Positions 1 to 10,527 of a DNA stretch of 64,000 nt are shown here, piece by piece. The position numbers and the translations under genes were made by a program. This DNA comes from Myrica gale. Its lineage: Eukaryota; Streptophyta; Magnoliopsida; Fagales; Myricaceae. The stretch spans positions 9,179,501-9,243,500 of the forward strand of contig OZ005600.1 in NCBI GenBank assembly GCA_963930655.1. Direction: 5' to 3'. A model generated the notes under the pieces. That model searched no databases. It worked only from the letters and a program-made list of their open reading frames with translations, and was not told the DNA's origin. Each line of letters begins with the position of its first letter. Position 1 is the stretch's first letter.

Positions 1-1216
1 TGTCACCATAAACTCACAAAAAGTGTAATTAATTTTAGAGGTGGAGAGAGAAGGGGAGGAGAGGGGAAGGAGGACGGGGGTTACATCGTCATATCTCTTG
101 CCTCCACATCGGCTCTTGGAGTTAGGGGTGAAAGCAGGGGGCGAAGGGTGTCGGCTGACACCCATTGCTCCTTCACGAAAAATAATTTATATGTAATTTT
201 TTTAATAGAAGACCGACACCCATTACTCCTTCCTAAAAAACAATTTACATGTAATTTTTTTTAATAGAAGGTGGCCTGGGCCTGATACCCTTAGACCCAG
301 GCCAACTTGGGGAGACCAGTGGTTTGATCTAGGTCTAGTGTAGTCTCTCTTATATGATATGTTTTTACTTGTTTTAGTTTTTTTTTTAAATGAGGCTGAG
401 TTGAACCTGAGTTTTTGCTAAGACTCATATTCTCTCTCTTTCGTGTTATATGCATGAAGGAAAGAAGCATCTACCGTATCTTCGAATAGCCGTTTATATT
501 TATAACAGGAAAAATGGATTATATAGGCTAGCTATCTATTTTTTATTCCTCAAGTTAATTGGCATCAGCTTGAATCACAGATTGGCACATTGCTGATGTT
601 ATTTGACATATATTATCAACTGTATCATTGACATATATCATTTTTTTGTTGATGAATTTTATTTTGTATGATACGTGTATTTCAATATTTTTAATGCTTT
701 TAATCCTTAATTTTCGATATACATTTTTTCATTATGTAGGAAAAAAATTTGTCATTTTACCTTAGAAATTCGCTTCCTTTCAAACTGGATCCTGATTCTA
801 CCACTACTTAGAGTTCTCTATTTTTACTCCCTCAAGCCAATTAGGAAATTATGTGAAAAGAACATCATTCTTCTTCCCGTGCATTTTCTTTCCTTTTCTT
901 GTTCAAACAAAGACACGACAAAGAATATATCTTAGGAGGCAGAATTACATTGTTTTTTTTCTAGAGAGGCAGAATTACATTGAGTTATGTTCTAATAACG
1001 ATGTCACATCTGTAGGTATGACCCAAAGACTTACCCTATATAAATCTTCTTTGTAAAATCTTATTTAAAAAAACCTTCATAATATATATATCTACCCGTC
1101 GTGGGCCCCCTAAGGATCGGAAACTTGATAGGTATGTTGACGTTTTTCCCAGCGATCCATCCCCCTTCCCCCTAAATGTCGTTTTTCCATGCACTTTTGA
1201 CTTTTCATTTTTCTAA
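1..1216. other. AT-rich spacer, no gene seen
   Basis: No coding region with exon-like character is visible on either strand. It holds an approximate tandem duplication (about 158-268), a short palindrome around 270-303 (TGGCCTGGG facing CCCAGGCCA), and long T/A runs. The one ORF here (853-1056) has low-complexity composition and no family resemblance, so I do not call it. Confidence 0.6.
158..268. repeat. Tandem duplication of about 55 bp
   Basis: Two adjacent copies of a segment start with CACCCATT and a CTCCTTC stretch, run into an AATTTA-ATGTAATTTTTTT tract, and end in AATAGAAG. The copies differ by a few substitutions. This is probably local slippage or an element remnant. Confidence 0.6.
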
Positions 1217-1417
1217 GGTTGTGTTTGTGTTGTAATATTTTTGGTATGGGAATATGTGTTGGTATTGGGTTTAGTGAAAAGGTGAAGAGAGAGGTAATTT
1301 TTTTTATAATTTTTGTAATTTTTTATATTTTTTTAAGGGAGAGAGAGAGATTATATTGGAGTATTTTATTAGGAGAGAGATAAAATGTTGGGGATAATTG
1401 AGTTTGCAAACGCAGCC
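1217..1417. mobile_element. Tourist-like MITE with TAA target duplication
   Basis: A 201-bp element begins GGTTGTGTTTG and ends in the approximate inverse GCAAACGCAGCC. It is flanked on both sides by TAA (1214-1216 and 1418-1420), the 3-bp target duplication typical of PIF/Harbinger (Tourist) elements. The interior is AT- and GA-rich and has no ORF. The terminal repeats are only about 11-12 bp with two mismatches, so the family call is an inference. Confidence 0.55.
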
Positions 1418-1555
1418 TAAATGGGATGCGTCGCGTAATTGGAGCTCCCCTGTGAGCTTAGCATGGCCTTTGAGATAAACCCAAACCTACTCGTCCTAGA
1501 GGCTAGACTTGTCACCATTGACATTGAGGTGATGATACTCTTTCGTTAAATATTT

Positions 1556-2360
1556 GGATTAAATGCATTATATATTCCTGTGTTATTACTTTATTTCAAA
1601 TATGCACATGTGGTAAGAAAAGTTTCATTTATATTTTTGGGGTGTAAGTTTAATCGAATATATACTCTTTCGTCTTCTTTCTGCCTAATAATTTAACGGC
1701 ATGTGATGACGTGGCTCACAGGTAGACACGTGGACCAATATTTTTTGGACATGTATTTTTTGCCACATGTACTGCCATGTCATATTAAAAAAAAGGCTTA
1801 AATGCACTACATGCCCCTATAATATTACTTTGTTGCAAATATGCTTGTGGTAAAAAAAAGTTTGACTTATACCCCTGAGGTGCAAGTTTATTCGAATATA
1901 TACCCCGTTGTCCTCTCTCCGTCTAATAATTTAACGACATGTGTTGACGTGGCTCACAGGTAGACACGTGGACCAATATTTATTAGACACGTGTTTTTTT
2001 GCCATCTACACTATCATGTCATATTTTTTTTAAAAAAAATCAACGTCAGATTAAGGGAAAAAACATAAAAGTCAAACGGTTTTAAACACGTCATATTAAT
2101 GAAAAAATAAAAAAAAACGTAAAAACGTAAAAATTTAGAAACGGGGGATAATGGGAGAGATTGCGGAATTTAGGGTTCTTGGTATTGAATGAGATAGATT
2201 GAAGGAAAAATTTCGAAGAGGCAGAATAGGGGAAAATAGGAGACTTGGTGAAAAGTTTTAAATTTATTAAAACTTACACCCTATACATATAAATGAAACT
2301 TTTTTTTTACCACATTATATATACAACAAATAATACCACATGGATATGTGCATTTAAGCG
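1556..2360. mobile_element. Mutator-like MITE with 9-bp target duplication
   Basis: An 805-bp inverted-repeat element. Left end GGATTAAATGC and right end GCATTTAAGCG are inverse copies, and the inverted similarity continues inward for about 100 bp. Identical 9-mers TAAATATTT flank it (1547-1555 and 2361-2369), the target-duplication length of Mutator-like elements. The left arm is duplicated in tandem: about 1556-1795 and 1796-2030 share the TGACGTGGCTCACAGGTAG block. There is no transposase ORF, so it is non-autonomous. Confidence 0.75.
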
Positions 2361-2689
2361 TAAATATTTTCCGTTCTTCACGTCACGTACGCCCCCACTG
2401 CCTGACTCTCTCTCTCTTCTGCGACTGCGGGCGGTCAGCCCCGGTATTGACTATTACTTACTGTAAACGCCCCTTTTTGCCATCTTCCGAGTTCCGAATC
2501 AGTCTCCTTTTACCAGGTCAAGGTCTTTTTTTTTTTTTTCTATACAATTTACCAGGTCAAGGTCTATCTCGTTTTGTTGATCTTTTGTGGGGCTTTGCGG
2601 GGTCTATCTTTCCAGAAAGACTCGTTTGATCACGGAGGTTCCTTCACTGACATTTACTACTTATTTGACGTGTTGGCTGACTTAAGCTC

Positions 2690-2892
2690 TGTTTGTAATT
2701 AAAAATTTTAACACCTTAAAATTTTATTATCATTATAAAATATTTTCTCTTCTAACTTTTTATATATTTTTTATTTTTTTACCAATTTTTATACCTTTTA
2801 CTAATTTTTTTATTCTTTTTCGTTACTTTTTCATCCAACCTAATATTTAAAATTTTAATTAACCCTAACATTTTACTTATGAAACAGACTTG
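2690..2892. mobile_element. Possible small MITE
   Basis: The very AT-rich segment starts GCTCTGTTTGTAATTAAAAA and ends with the rough inverse ...TTATGAAACAGACT, with AATTTTAA-type inverted tracts inside. No convincing target duplication was found, so the boundaries are approximate. Confidence 0.35.
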
Positions 2893-3138
2893 GTACTGCA
2901 GGACTTCGGGAAACTGTCATGCATGGAGATCAGATGGGACTGATCGCAGGCTCAGTTGGACCCGGTATTTACAAGGTCAAACAAATACCTACTTTTTGTT
3001 TTTTTAATTAAAAAAATAAAGAAAGAAGAGTGGACAATTTATTAAAACTTAAGTCGTAATAGCTGGAAGGTAATTTTTTTATATACTCGACGTACGAGGT
3101 TTGAATCACACAAGTTAATTCTTTTATTATTAGACACA

Positions 3139-3999
3139 GGGTTAACGACTTTTTTTTATCCCTTTATCAATTTCGTCCTTGAATTTTCTCATTTATCACA
3201 CATACTCTTTGTTTTTCATAGCTTTATTAAAATGGTTCTTCCGTCCTCTTCCGTCAACGAATTGCCCAGTCAACTAACGGTCTACACATCATTACCGATC
3301 AGCCAGTGACACGTGTCCTCCCTGGAAAAACAAAAATTTTTAAATGTCACGTCACTTTTTTTGGCACATCAGAAAAACAAATTTTTTTTTTAAAAAAATC
3401 ATCAAACTTAAAAAAAAAAACAATAATCGAATCGTAGTCCTCCCTGGAAGGGGTGACAGGAGCCACCAGCCTCCCTTTGCAGGGTGGCTCCCGGCCACCC
3501 CTTCTTTAGGGGAGGCCGGATCGGGCTCCGCCCTGCGAGAGGGGTGGCTCACTGAGCCACTGGCCTCCAGCGATGGGGATCATCGCGGGAAGGCCGGGGG
3601 AGCCCAGATCTGGGCTCCCTCCCCCGGTGAGGGGTGGCTCCGCGATGACCCCATCGCGGGGGGGGGGGGGGGAGCCCAGCCGGCTTCCCCGCGAGCGTCA
3701 CCCCTTCCAGGGAGGACTCCTTTTTTAAAAAAAAAAATTGATGAATTTTTTTTTTTTTAAATTTTTTTTTCTAATGTGACAAAAAAAGTAACGTGACATT
3801 TAAAAATGACACGTGTTACTGGCTGATTGGTGATGGCGTGTATGTCGTTATTTGACTGGGCAATTCGTTGACGGAAGAGGACGGAAGGACCATTTTGACA
3901 AAATCATGAAACCCAAGAACTACGTGTGATAAATGAGAAAATCCAAAGACGAAATCGGTAAAGGGGTCAAAACCTAAGGACAAAAAAATCATTTAACCC
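3139..3999. mobile_element. Large hairpin Mutator-like element with GC-rich core
   Basis: An 861-bp inverted repeat. Ends read GGGTTAACG and ...TTTAACCC, and arms of roughly 270 bp are inverted copies (both carry the TTCCGTCAACGAATTGCCCAG block). Flanks TTAGACACA (3130-3138) and TTAGACATA (4000-4008) match at 8 of 9 positions, fitting a Mutator-type duplication. The centre (about 3436-3720) is strikingly GC-rich and itself palindromic at its ends: CCTCCCTGGAAGGGGTGAC faces GTCACCCCTTCCAGGGAGG. The ORFs across the core have mirror-image composition on both strands and are not credible proteins. Confidence 0.7.
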
Positions 4000-4008
4000 T
4001 TAGACATA

Positions 4009-4974
4009 TTACAAACTAACCGGAAGAGGACTATCCAGCGGGACAAGTCTAGGGGAGCAAAATAACTCTCATGTCGATTTAGACCTTTTTTAAAATAAAA
4101 AAGAACGCCAATGGCATGACTAAGTGAGACCCACGATATGGATCGGACTTTAATGTGCTCGGCACATAAGGCAGACTCCTTATACGTCCAATGCATCAAA
4201 AGTTCCGATCGGAAACAAAAACGTGAGCGTCGGTTCTCTGTCTCGTGCAAAACAGTAGTCCCCACTACAAGATTTGGACCGATCGACGACGATCTGAATG
4301 CCCTCGATTACCCCCCAAAAAATTAGGCTGCATAAAGTTCAACCCATATGAGCACGAAACTTCTAAGAACATATTTCATAGAATTTGTAAATATTTTTCT
4401 CTCTTATTTTATGTTAAAGAACCCTTCAATTGGGGTGCCCAGAAGTTAAAGGAACAAACCCCTGCACATTCTAGTTACTTGAATGCTTCAACAAAAAAGA
4501 AAAAAGAAAAAGAAGAAGAACGATTCAACACGGTAAGAATATTATTGCTAGCATACCGAGTATATATATATATATATTGTTGATCACACTAACTCTTAAA
4601 GAAAATTAAAATAATTAACTTCTTGAACTATGTTGGGGGCAGCAAAATAATTGTATTACCAACCAAAAAAAAACAGTAGTTCCTGACAGAAATACACAGA
4701 TATTATATATACAAATTATTAATAACCTGTCGCGCGTGCATAAAAGACTGGTAGCATTCGGCTATTCTATAGCATAAACAATTGACTAAAATCTTCTTTC
4801 TCTAAGGATTTTGTGTTACATTTTGTTAGTTTTCTTTCTGGGTGCAGGAAAGAAGTTGGAATACGGAGTGATATTTGGACAAAGATCTTTGAAATTCAAG
4901 AAGCAATATTTTATATATGTTGTATACGGCTTAATACAGCGTATTTCCAATAGGTATTGTATTGGGTACACACA
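4009..4974. other. Spacer, no gene seen
   Basis: AT-rich sequence with a short TA microsatellite (about 4560-4577). The small ORFs here overlap each other on both strands, have no recognisable domain and no exon-like neighbours. Confidence 0.5.
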
Positions 4975-5325
4975 GGGACCGGCTCAAGCCAAATGGAGGT
5001 CTAAGGCGCTATATAAATTTGTAGGCCTTTTGTATAAATTTTAATATAAGATATTTATCAATTATTAAATTTAATATAAAATATTGAAAGCCGTCATTAA
5101 TTATTTCTCTAGGGCTCTTACTCATGACATCAAGACCTCATAACTTGTACAGTTAAAAAATTTATAGGACATTCATATAATTTGTAGTTAATTTATTTCT
5201 TTGGTCATCTACAATATATAAAAAAATATTGGATTTCTTTATTTCTTAAGTCTTTTTATGGGGCTTTGCTCAGAGTGAGGCCTTGGACTATCGCCTAAGT
5301 GGCCTTACCCTTGAGCCGGCACTCC
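4975..5325. mobile_element. Inverted-repeat element, hAT-like
   Basis: The left end contains GGGACCGGCTCAAG and the right end the inverse CTTGAGCCGGC. Inner parts also pair (GGTCTAAGGCG with CGCCTAAGTGGCC). The interior is AT-rich without ORFs. Flanking GTACAC and GTACAG are similar but not identical, so the target duplication is uncertain. Assignment to hAT rests only on the CAGGG-like terminus. Confidence 0.5.
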
Positions 5326-6379
5326 GTACAGATTGGATGAACTGCTTTACCCACCTTCATGATTGATAAGAGATAGGTTTAGGCCCCAACAGGTTTGCCG
5401 ACGTGAATTATATATATATACAGATTGGTGTCACACTCACTCCCCGTTTCCATTATGGTTGTCTATTAAGGCCAAATCATACGCATAAAAGCAAAGGACG
5501 GAGATAAAAAAAAAGAAAAGAAAAGTAGAACAAACAAAAGGTTTGTGCTTTTGTATGGGTCGTTTGAGGCCCTTTGGAGTTTGGACCTAACATTTACGTG
5601 AAACGAATGATGCCCACGGCTGCCGACAGGCTAATCATCTCCGATTCATTGCTTTGCAGCATTACACGTGAAACACTTTTTTTTAACACTTCCACTAGAG
5701 GTGGGCAGTGGCTCACATGAATGGATTATGATCCTCAATTTCCTAGAAATAGATACAATACGTTAATCGTACATCATTTAATGTTACTCGTGTTTGTTTA
5801 TGTAAAATTTCAGATATATAACAAGATTCACATATTGTGTTTATTTTTTTCAAGAAATTGCATGATATAATTCAGAAAATGATAAAGAATCTTAATATAT
5901 ATATATATATATATAGTGGCAAACTTCAGAGAATTAGTGCATGATTCATGGCTTCCACTATTCCTATTTAGGTTTGCTTTAGAAAATCGAACTCACGATC
6001 CATGTGGGTTAATCCACACAATCCTTTGAGTTCCTTTACCACTAGAGGGAATTCGGTGATGGGGTTTTTATTATACCATATTCCCAGCTCAAAGTGAAGA
6101 GATGGGTTAGCCCACAGTGTGAAATTAGATGGGATGGGCATGGCCCAAAGCAAGGAGTTAGATGGGATGGGGCGTGGCCCAAAGCAAGTCCAGCTTCATC
6201 GTAGTCCTCAGACTGCAGAAGCCGAACAAAACGTTGCGTTTTTTCTCTTTATAAAAGCACGTGTTGTATTAAATACTTGGCTAAAATATATGTCGTGTTA
6301 CGATATTTTCTTGAAAATGTTAGTAGGTTCAATTAAATACTTTGCTAAAATATATACACGTGTTAATTACATGCCATGA
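5326..6379. other. Spacer with simple repeats
   Basis: No gene recognised. An (AT)n tract lies near 5896-5915. Two tandem copies of an approximately 34-bp unit (AGATGGGATGGG...TGGCCCAAAGCAAG) occupy about 6125-6190. Confidence 0.5.
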
Positions 6380-7588
6380 ACACAATCTGAACTGACGAAA
6401 ATGCCTCTGCCGTGTAATTTAAAAAATAACAGTCGAATGGCGCCCCCATCGACGTCTTTCCCCAAATCTCGAGCTCTTCCCCAAATCAGTCGAACCCTAG
6501 GTCAGCTCCCACTTCTTTCCCCAAATCCAGCAAACCGCAGATCTACTTTAGGTAGTGGCGTAGTGCTTCCAGCAGTTAATCAACAAATCTGGAAAGCCAT
6601 CTTATTTTTCTGATGTCTGCAACCCTAAACACAAATCTCCCAACTCCCAAAACAAATCTGTGTTGGATCTAAAAGAAGGTACTGAACAGAGAAAAGCAAG
6701 TGAAATCATTCAGGAGGCTTCTTTCTCGCAACATGATGGTGTGATTTTGAAGGGGATTCCAAGATTGTGATTGATGCTATTACTAATGGTGGTTCCTCTT
6801 CTGACTGGATGATTCGATCATTTATTTCTGATATTCGTTTTTTGTGTAGTTCTCATAGACTTTGGTCTTTTAATCATGTCAAGCGCAATGCTAATTCGGT
6901 TGCCCACCATCTTGCTAGATGGGCATTCACTGAAAATATTGTGGGAAATATCCCCTCCTCTGTAATTCCTTTTGAGATTCTCACCAGTAACAACCCAAGG
7001 TTTCCTCCCTGAGGTTCTCTGGTGTCTAATAAAAATCTTTATTTAGAAAAAAAAAAAAAAAAAAAAAAAGTGAAATCACCCTTTGGCAAAAGGGAGTGCA
7101 AAGCAGAGCACCAACAGAATATGTGGTTGTCGTTTTCGGTTGTTAACTTTTTCTCGATCCTTTGAACAAAGAGCAGATTATCTTCGTCAGTACAAGAGGA
7201 CGTGGAGGTCTTATCACAAACTCAATATGAAGCCAAAACCAGAATATGCAGGCTGTAGAAGGCATCGCTTTTTCCGCCCAATTAAATCGTTAAGCTCTCC
7301 ACACAGAAGTTTGTTCGAGAGGACACATAAAAGTGCGAAACACACCGCTTGAAAAAGGAAATTGGCTTTTGGAGTAAGATGTCATGAGAAAGAGGCCCCA
7401 TCTTTTTTCTTGGGCCATGGTGTTACTCATAGGAATCCACCATAGGAGCCGCGTTCTTCTCTCAGACGCTTGCAGTGAATGATTCAAGGGTGAAGTTTGA
7501 GATACGGACATTCGACGGATTTGGGATGAGTGTGCGATTTTTTTAAAATAACGTGGCAGGGGCATTTTCGTCGGTTCAGACTGTGTTG
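6380..7588. mobile_element. Putative inverted-repeat element with nested LINE
   Basis: Arms at 6380-6432 and about 7530-7587 are inverted copies: TCTGAACTGACGAAAATGCC on the left faces a GGCATTTTCGTCGGTTCAGA stretch on the right. The interior includes an 89-codon basic ORF (7083-7352) that I do not recognise. A 5'-truncated LINE is inserted inside. No target duplication could be fixed, so the outer limits are approximate and the superfamily (perhaps Mutator-like) is inferred. Confidence 0.45.
6709..7067 (+). mobile_element. 5'-truncated LINE with RNase H remnant
   Basis: A 359-bp insertion ends in an A-run of about 20 and is flanked by 11-bp direct repeats AAGTGAAATCA (6698-6708 and 7068-7078), the hallmark of target-primed reverse transcription. 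From about 6750 it encodes the C-terminal part of an RNase H domain, including SKIVIDAI and NSVAHHLARWA motifs as found at the end of plant L1-type ORF2. The reading frame stops normally before the 3' UTR. Everything upstream of RNase H is missing. Confidence 0.85.
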
Positions 7589-7847
7589 ATAGTGTGGAAT
7601 GTACAGATGACACATGGTCATTAACTCATTCAGCAAATGACACGTGCTCTATTTTTATAAAAAAATTGAACTCCATGGACATTATTAAGAAATTGTCATA
7701 CCACAAGTACACACTTAATATTTTAACCTAAATACATCAACGATTTCCCATTTAACTTCTAAACCAGAGAATTTTTGTTTATTCCAATTAAAACTGAAAA
7801 TGTACAGCACGAAGTTACCTCTCTCCTAATCCAAATTATATATTAAA
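7589..7847. other. Short spacer, no gene seen
   Basis: AT-rich sequence between two elements. Nothing coding or structured was seen. Confidence 0.5.
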
Positions 7848-8360
7848 GGGGTAATTTTATAGTTCACCTATTAAGTATGAATAAAAATCAATGTCGACCC
7901 TCCAACTAACTTAACGGATTTTTACGTCTTTTAAGTTTAAAAAATATTCAAAAGTCGTTCTCCGTTCAAATTAAGCGTTAAATACGACGGAAAAGTATAC
8001 AAAATGACCAAAATACCTCTTCAAGACTAAATTTTAAAAAAGTAAATAAAAAAAATAAAATTTAATAAATTAATTAATTATTGAATTAGAGTTCCAATAG
8101 ATAAATTTAAAAAATTATTACTTTTTTAAAAAATATCATCTTTTATTTTTAATGAATTTTTAAATATTGTTAATAATTTTATCTTAGAGGGACATTTTGG
8201 TCATTTTTATGCTTTTGAGTCTAATTTAACATCTGATTTGGACGGGAGACGACTTTTGATCATTTTTTAAACTTAAAGGACGTAAAAGTCTGTTAAGGTA
8301 GTTAATGGGTCAACATTAATTTTTGTTCATACTTAATAAAGCGAACTATGAAATTACCCC
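7848..8360. mobile_element. Mutator-like MITE, 513 bp
   Basis: Ends GGGGTAATTT and AAATTACCCC are perfect inverses. The arms remain similar inward for over 150 bp (for example ATTAAGTATGAA facing TTCATACTTAAT). Flanks TATATTAAA (7839-7847) and TATATGAAA (8361-8369) match at 8 of 9 positions. There is no ORF of note, so the element is non-autonomous. Confidence 0.7.
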
Positions 8361-9380
8361 TATATGAAAAGGTGGGCTGAAGCTAGCCATTAATATTGCG
8401 TAGAAAAAATGAACCAATTGACTCCCCTAATACCTGCTTGGTCTGATAAAACGAGAGAAAATATAGTTCTTATAATGTTTAAAGTATATCCTTTTTTGCA
8501 TAACATGTGTAAATCCTTTGCGAAAGTAAAATTTTTGATTTTGGGCTGAGTAAATGGACTGAGACTGACTGGTAGTCAAATTGGTACTGCGGTGACAGAC
8601 CCACTGAATGGACAATAGATATGATTCAAATCAGACATCTTGCAGCAGAAAGGTGCTCTTATAATCACCACAAAGGAGTACTATTGTTACGTTGGTTGTT
8701 CACGCTCTTTTTTAACTCTATTAATTAAAGTGACCACTTAGATATATCCTTTTGACTATATGCACCTAAGCTATAATTTTTTTTTTTTTTTATAATGTGG
8801 CAAACGACATGGATGTAGCTATGTAGATAAGGTAACCAAGGCAATACTTGGGAGTTGGGTGATGGGAAAGGCTTTTAAAGTGTATATATATATATATATA
8901 TATATAATCCTACACAAAAGCTAGGTTCACGTTTCTTCACTCTACAATTACAAAACACTATTTCCTATTGGTTATAAAACGATTATTAGTAATTTGTCAA
9001 AGAAAGGAACGTGAGAAAGACGTACATCATAACACTTGTCTTTGCAGCGCGCTTAAATCAGTTGCATAAAATAGTTGGTTTTTTTTTTCCTGCTTGGCCC
9101 TTGGATTTTATAAAGTGCTATAGTTTATAATTGATCTAATTATATAGTACTGCAATTGCTATATGAAGAATGAGGCGGCCAGTTTCTTGAAACCACCCAT
9201 TAAGATCTTTCTCTCGAATAGCCTCTTAATTTTCACGAGGACAGAGAGAGGATATGAAAGAAAGAAAGCATATAAAATAGTTTCCTCTTTCAAAGCTTTC
9301 CAAGTGCTCCCACGCCAGCTCTAAACGGTTACGAGTAGCCAACCTGTCCAGGCCGGGATCTTCGTATAGAAGGGAGACAG
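8361..9380. other. Distal upstream region of callose synthase gene
   Basis: No gene recognised. A (TA)n microsatellite spans about 8882-8906 and a T-run lies at 8779-8791. Small ORFs on the minus strand have no exon context. The region may include distal promoter of the callose synthase gene, but nothing specific can be pointed to. Confidence 0.45.
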
Positions 9381-10527
9381 ACTGTTATGACTGCAGCGTA
9401 CAAGGAAGGAAAGGAGGCTAGCAAGAAAAGAAGCGTTCAAAATCAGACGATTTCTTTGCATCCGACTCCGAGAACTGTGTCCGTCCAACCCTCTCTTTCT
9501 TTCTATATGCGCCTTCTTTCTTACATCTCCTCGTACCCCTCTCCCTCCTGCCATGTGTCCCGACCCCAACCGTACGGACCTCCTCCTTCCCTTATTCCAA
9601 ATTCCTCCCAAAGATCTCCCTCCAAGTCTCTCTCCTCTCTGTCTCTATCCCTCTCCCCTCCATATATTTCCAACAACTTCGGCTGTGTAAGCGTGCCTCG
9701 TCGAAACTTGATCGGTAGGTTCAGGGCCTTTCTCGCTCTTTCTGCCTCATTTTCTTCCACTTTCTCCCCCAAGAAAACTGACGATTTCTCTCATTGTCTT
9801 TTGGCCTTTGTTGACTGAGGCTTCCGGATTTCAGACGAAGGCGCCATATATAGCAGCTAGCGCAGTTTTTTACTCGAGAGAACAAACATAAACTTCATCA
9901 CCTTGACTTGCAGGATCAACATTCTTGCACATTAAAATAATCGGCACCGGATTTCTCCATCTTTCTATGACTTCCCTACGCACTTTCTCGCACATGGAAG
10001 AAATTGGATACTGTAGGTTCTCGCACATTATTGATAGATTCTGATCTTATGATCTGCAAGATCATTGATCAGCAAAAAAAAAAAAAGATCTCTTAAGATC
10101 TTTCAAAATAGAGCTGCATATCTAATAACGATTGACTGTGGCTGCTATTGTGAGCATTTTCATTTACTTTCCTGTTTGTTGTAGTTCCAAGACAGCCGAG
10201 GAAAAAAAAAAATGAAGATCGACTCTTACTAGCTATTATCTTTCTTCTCTTGTCACGGACCTTACGGTCCTCCTTTTGAAGCATCTACCAGCCACCGAAT
10301 TTTCTTCCCATTTCCTACGTTTTCTCTGCTGCTAAACGGAGCATTTTTCAAGTCACATTTACTCGAAGATTCATCACGAGATCGCTTCAATTTTTTGTGC
10401 AGCTTGGTTTAAGTTAAGAGTGATGACACAACCTAGGCGTTTCGTTTCTGATCCTTGTGTTTGGCAGGGGGAGATTAATACCGAGGCAGGTACGTGAATT
10501 CCATCCTCAATCGAGAAGGTCATCGCA
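9381..10527 (+). promoter_or_regulatory. Presumed promoter and 5' leader of CalS5
   Basis: Directly upstream of the callose synthase ATG lies a pyrimidine-rich tract (about 9480-9660) typical of plant leaders and core promoters. TATA-like stretches occur at about 9845-9852 (CATATATA) and 9660-9668. The position of transcription start, and whether the leader is spliced, cannot be decided from sequence alone. The 143-codon ORF at 9387-9818 is a low-complexity Ser/Pro reading of this CT-rich tract and is not called as a gene. Confidence 0.4.

Noticed and set aside
3344..3760. 138-codon ORF in the GC-rich core
   Set aside because: It reads through an inverted repeat and a poly-G run, and both strands are open for compositional reasons. 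It starts and ends in poly-A/T tracts.
9387..9818. 143-codon plus-strand ORF upstream of CalS5
   Set aside because: Low-complexity Ser/Pro/Leu reading of a CT-rich leader or promoter tract. It has an overlapping minus-strand ORF and no family resemblance.
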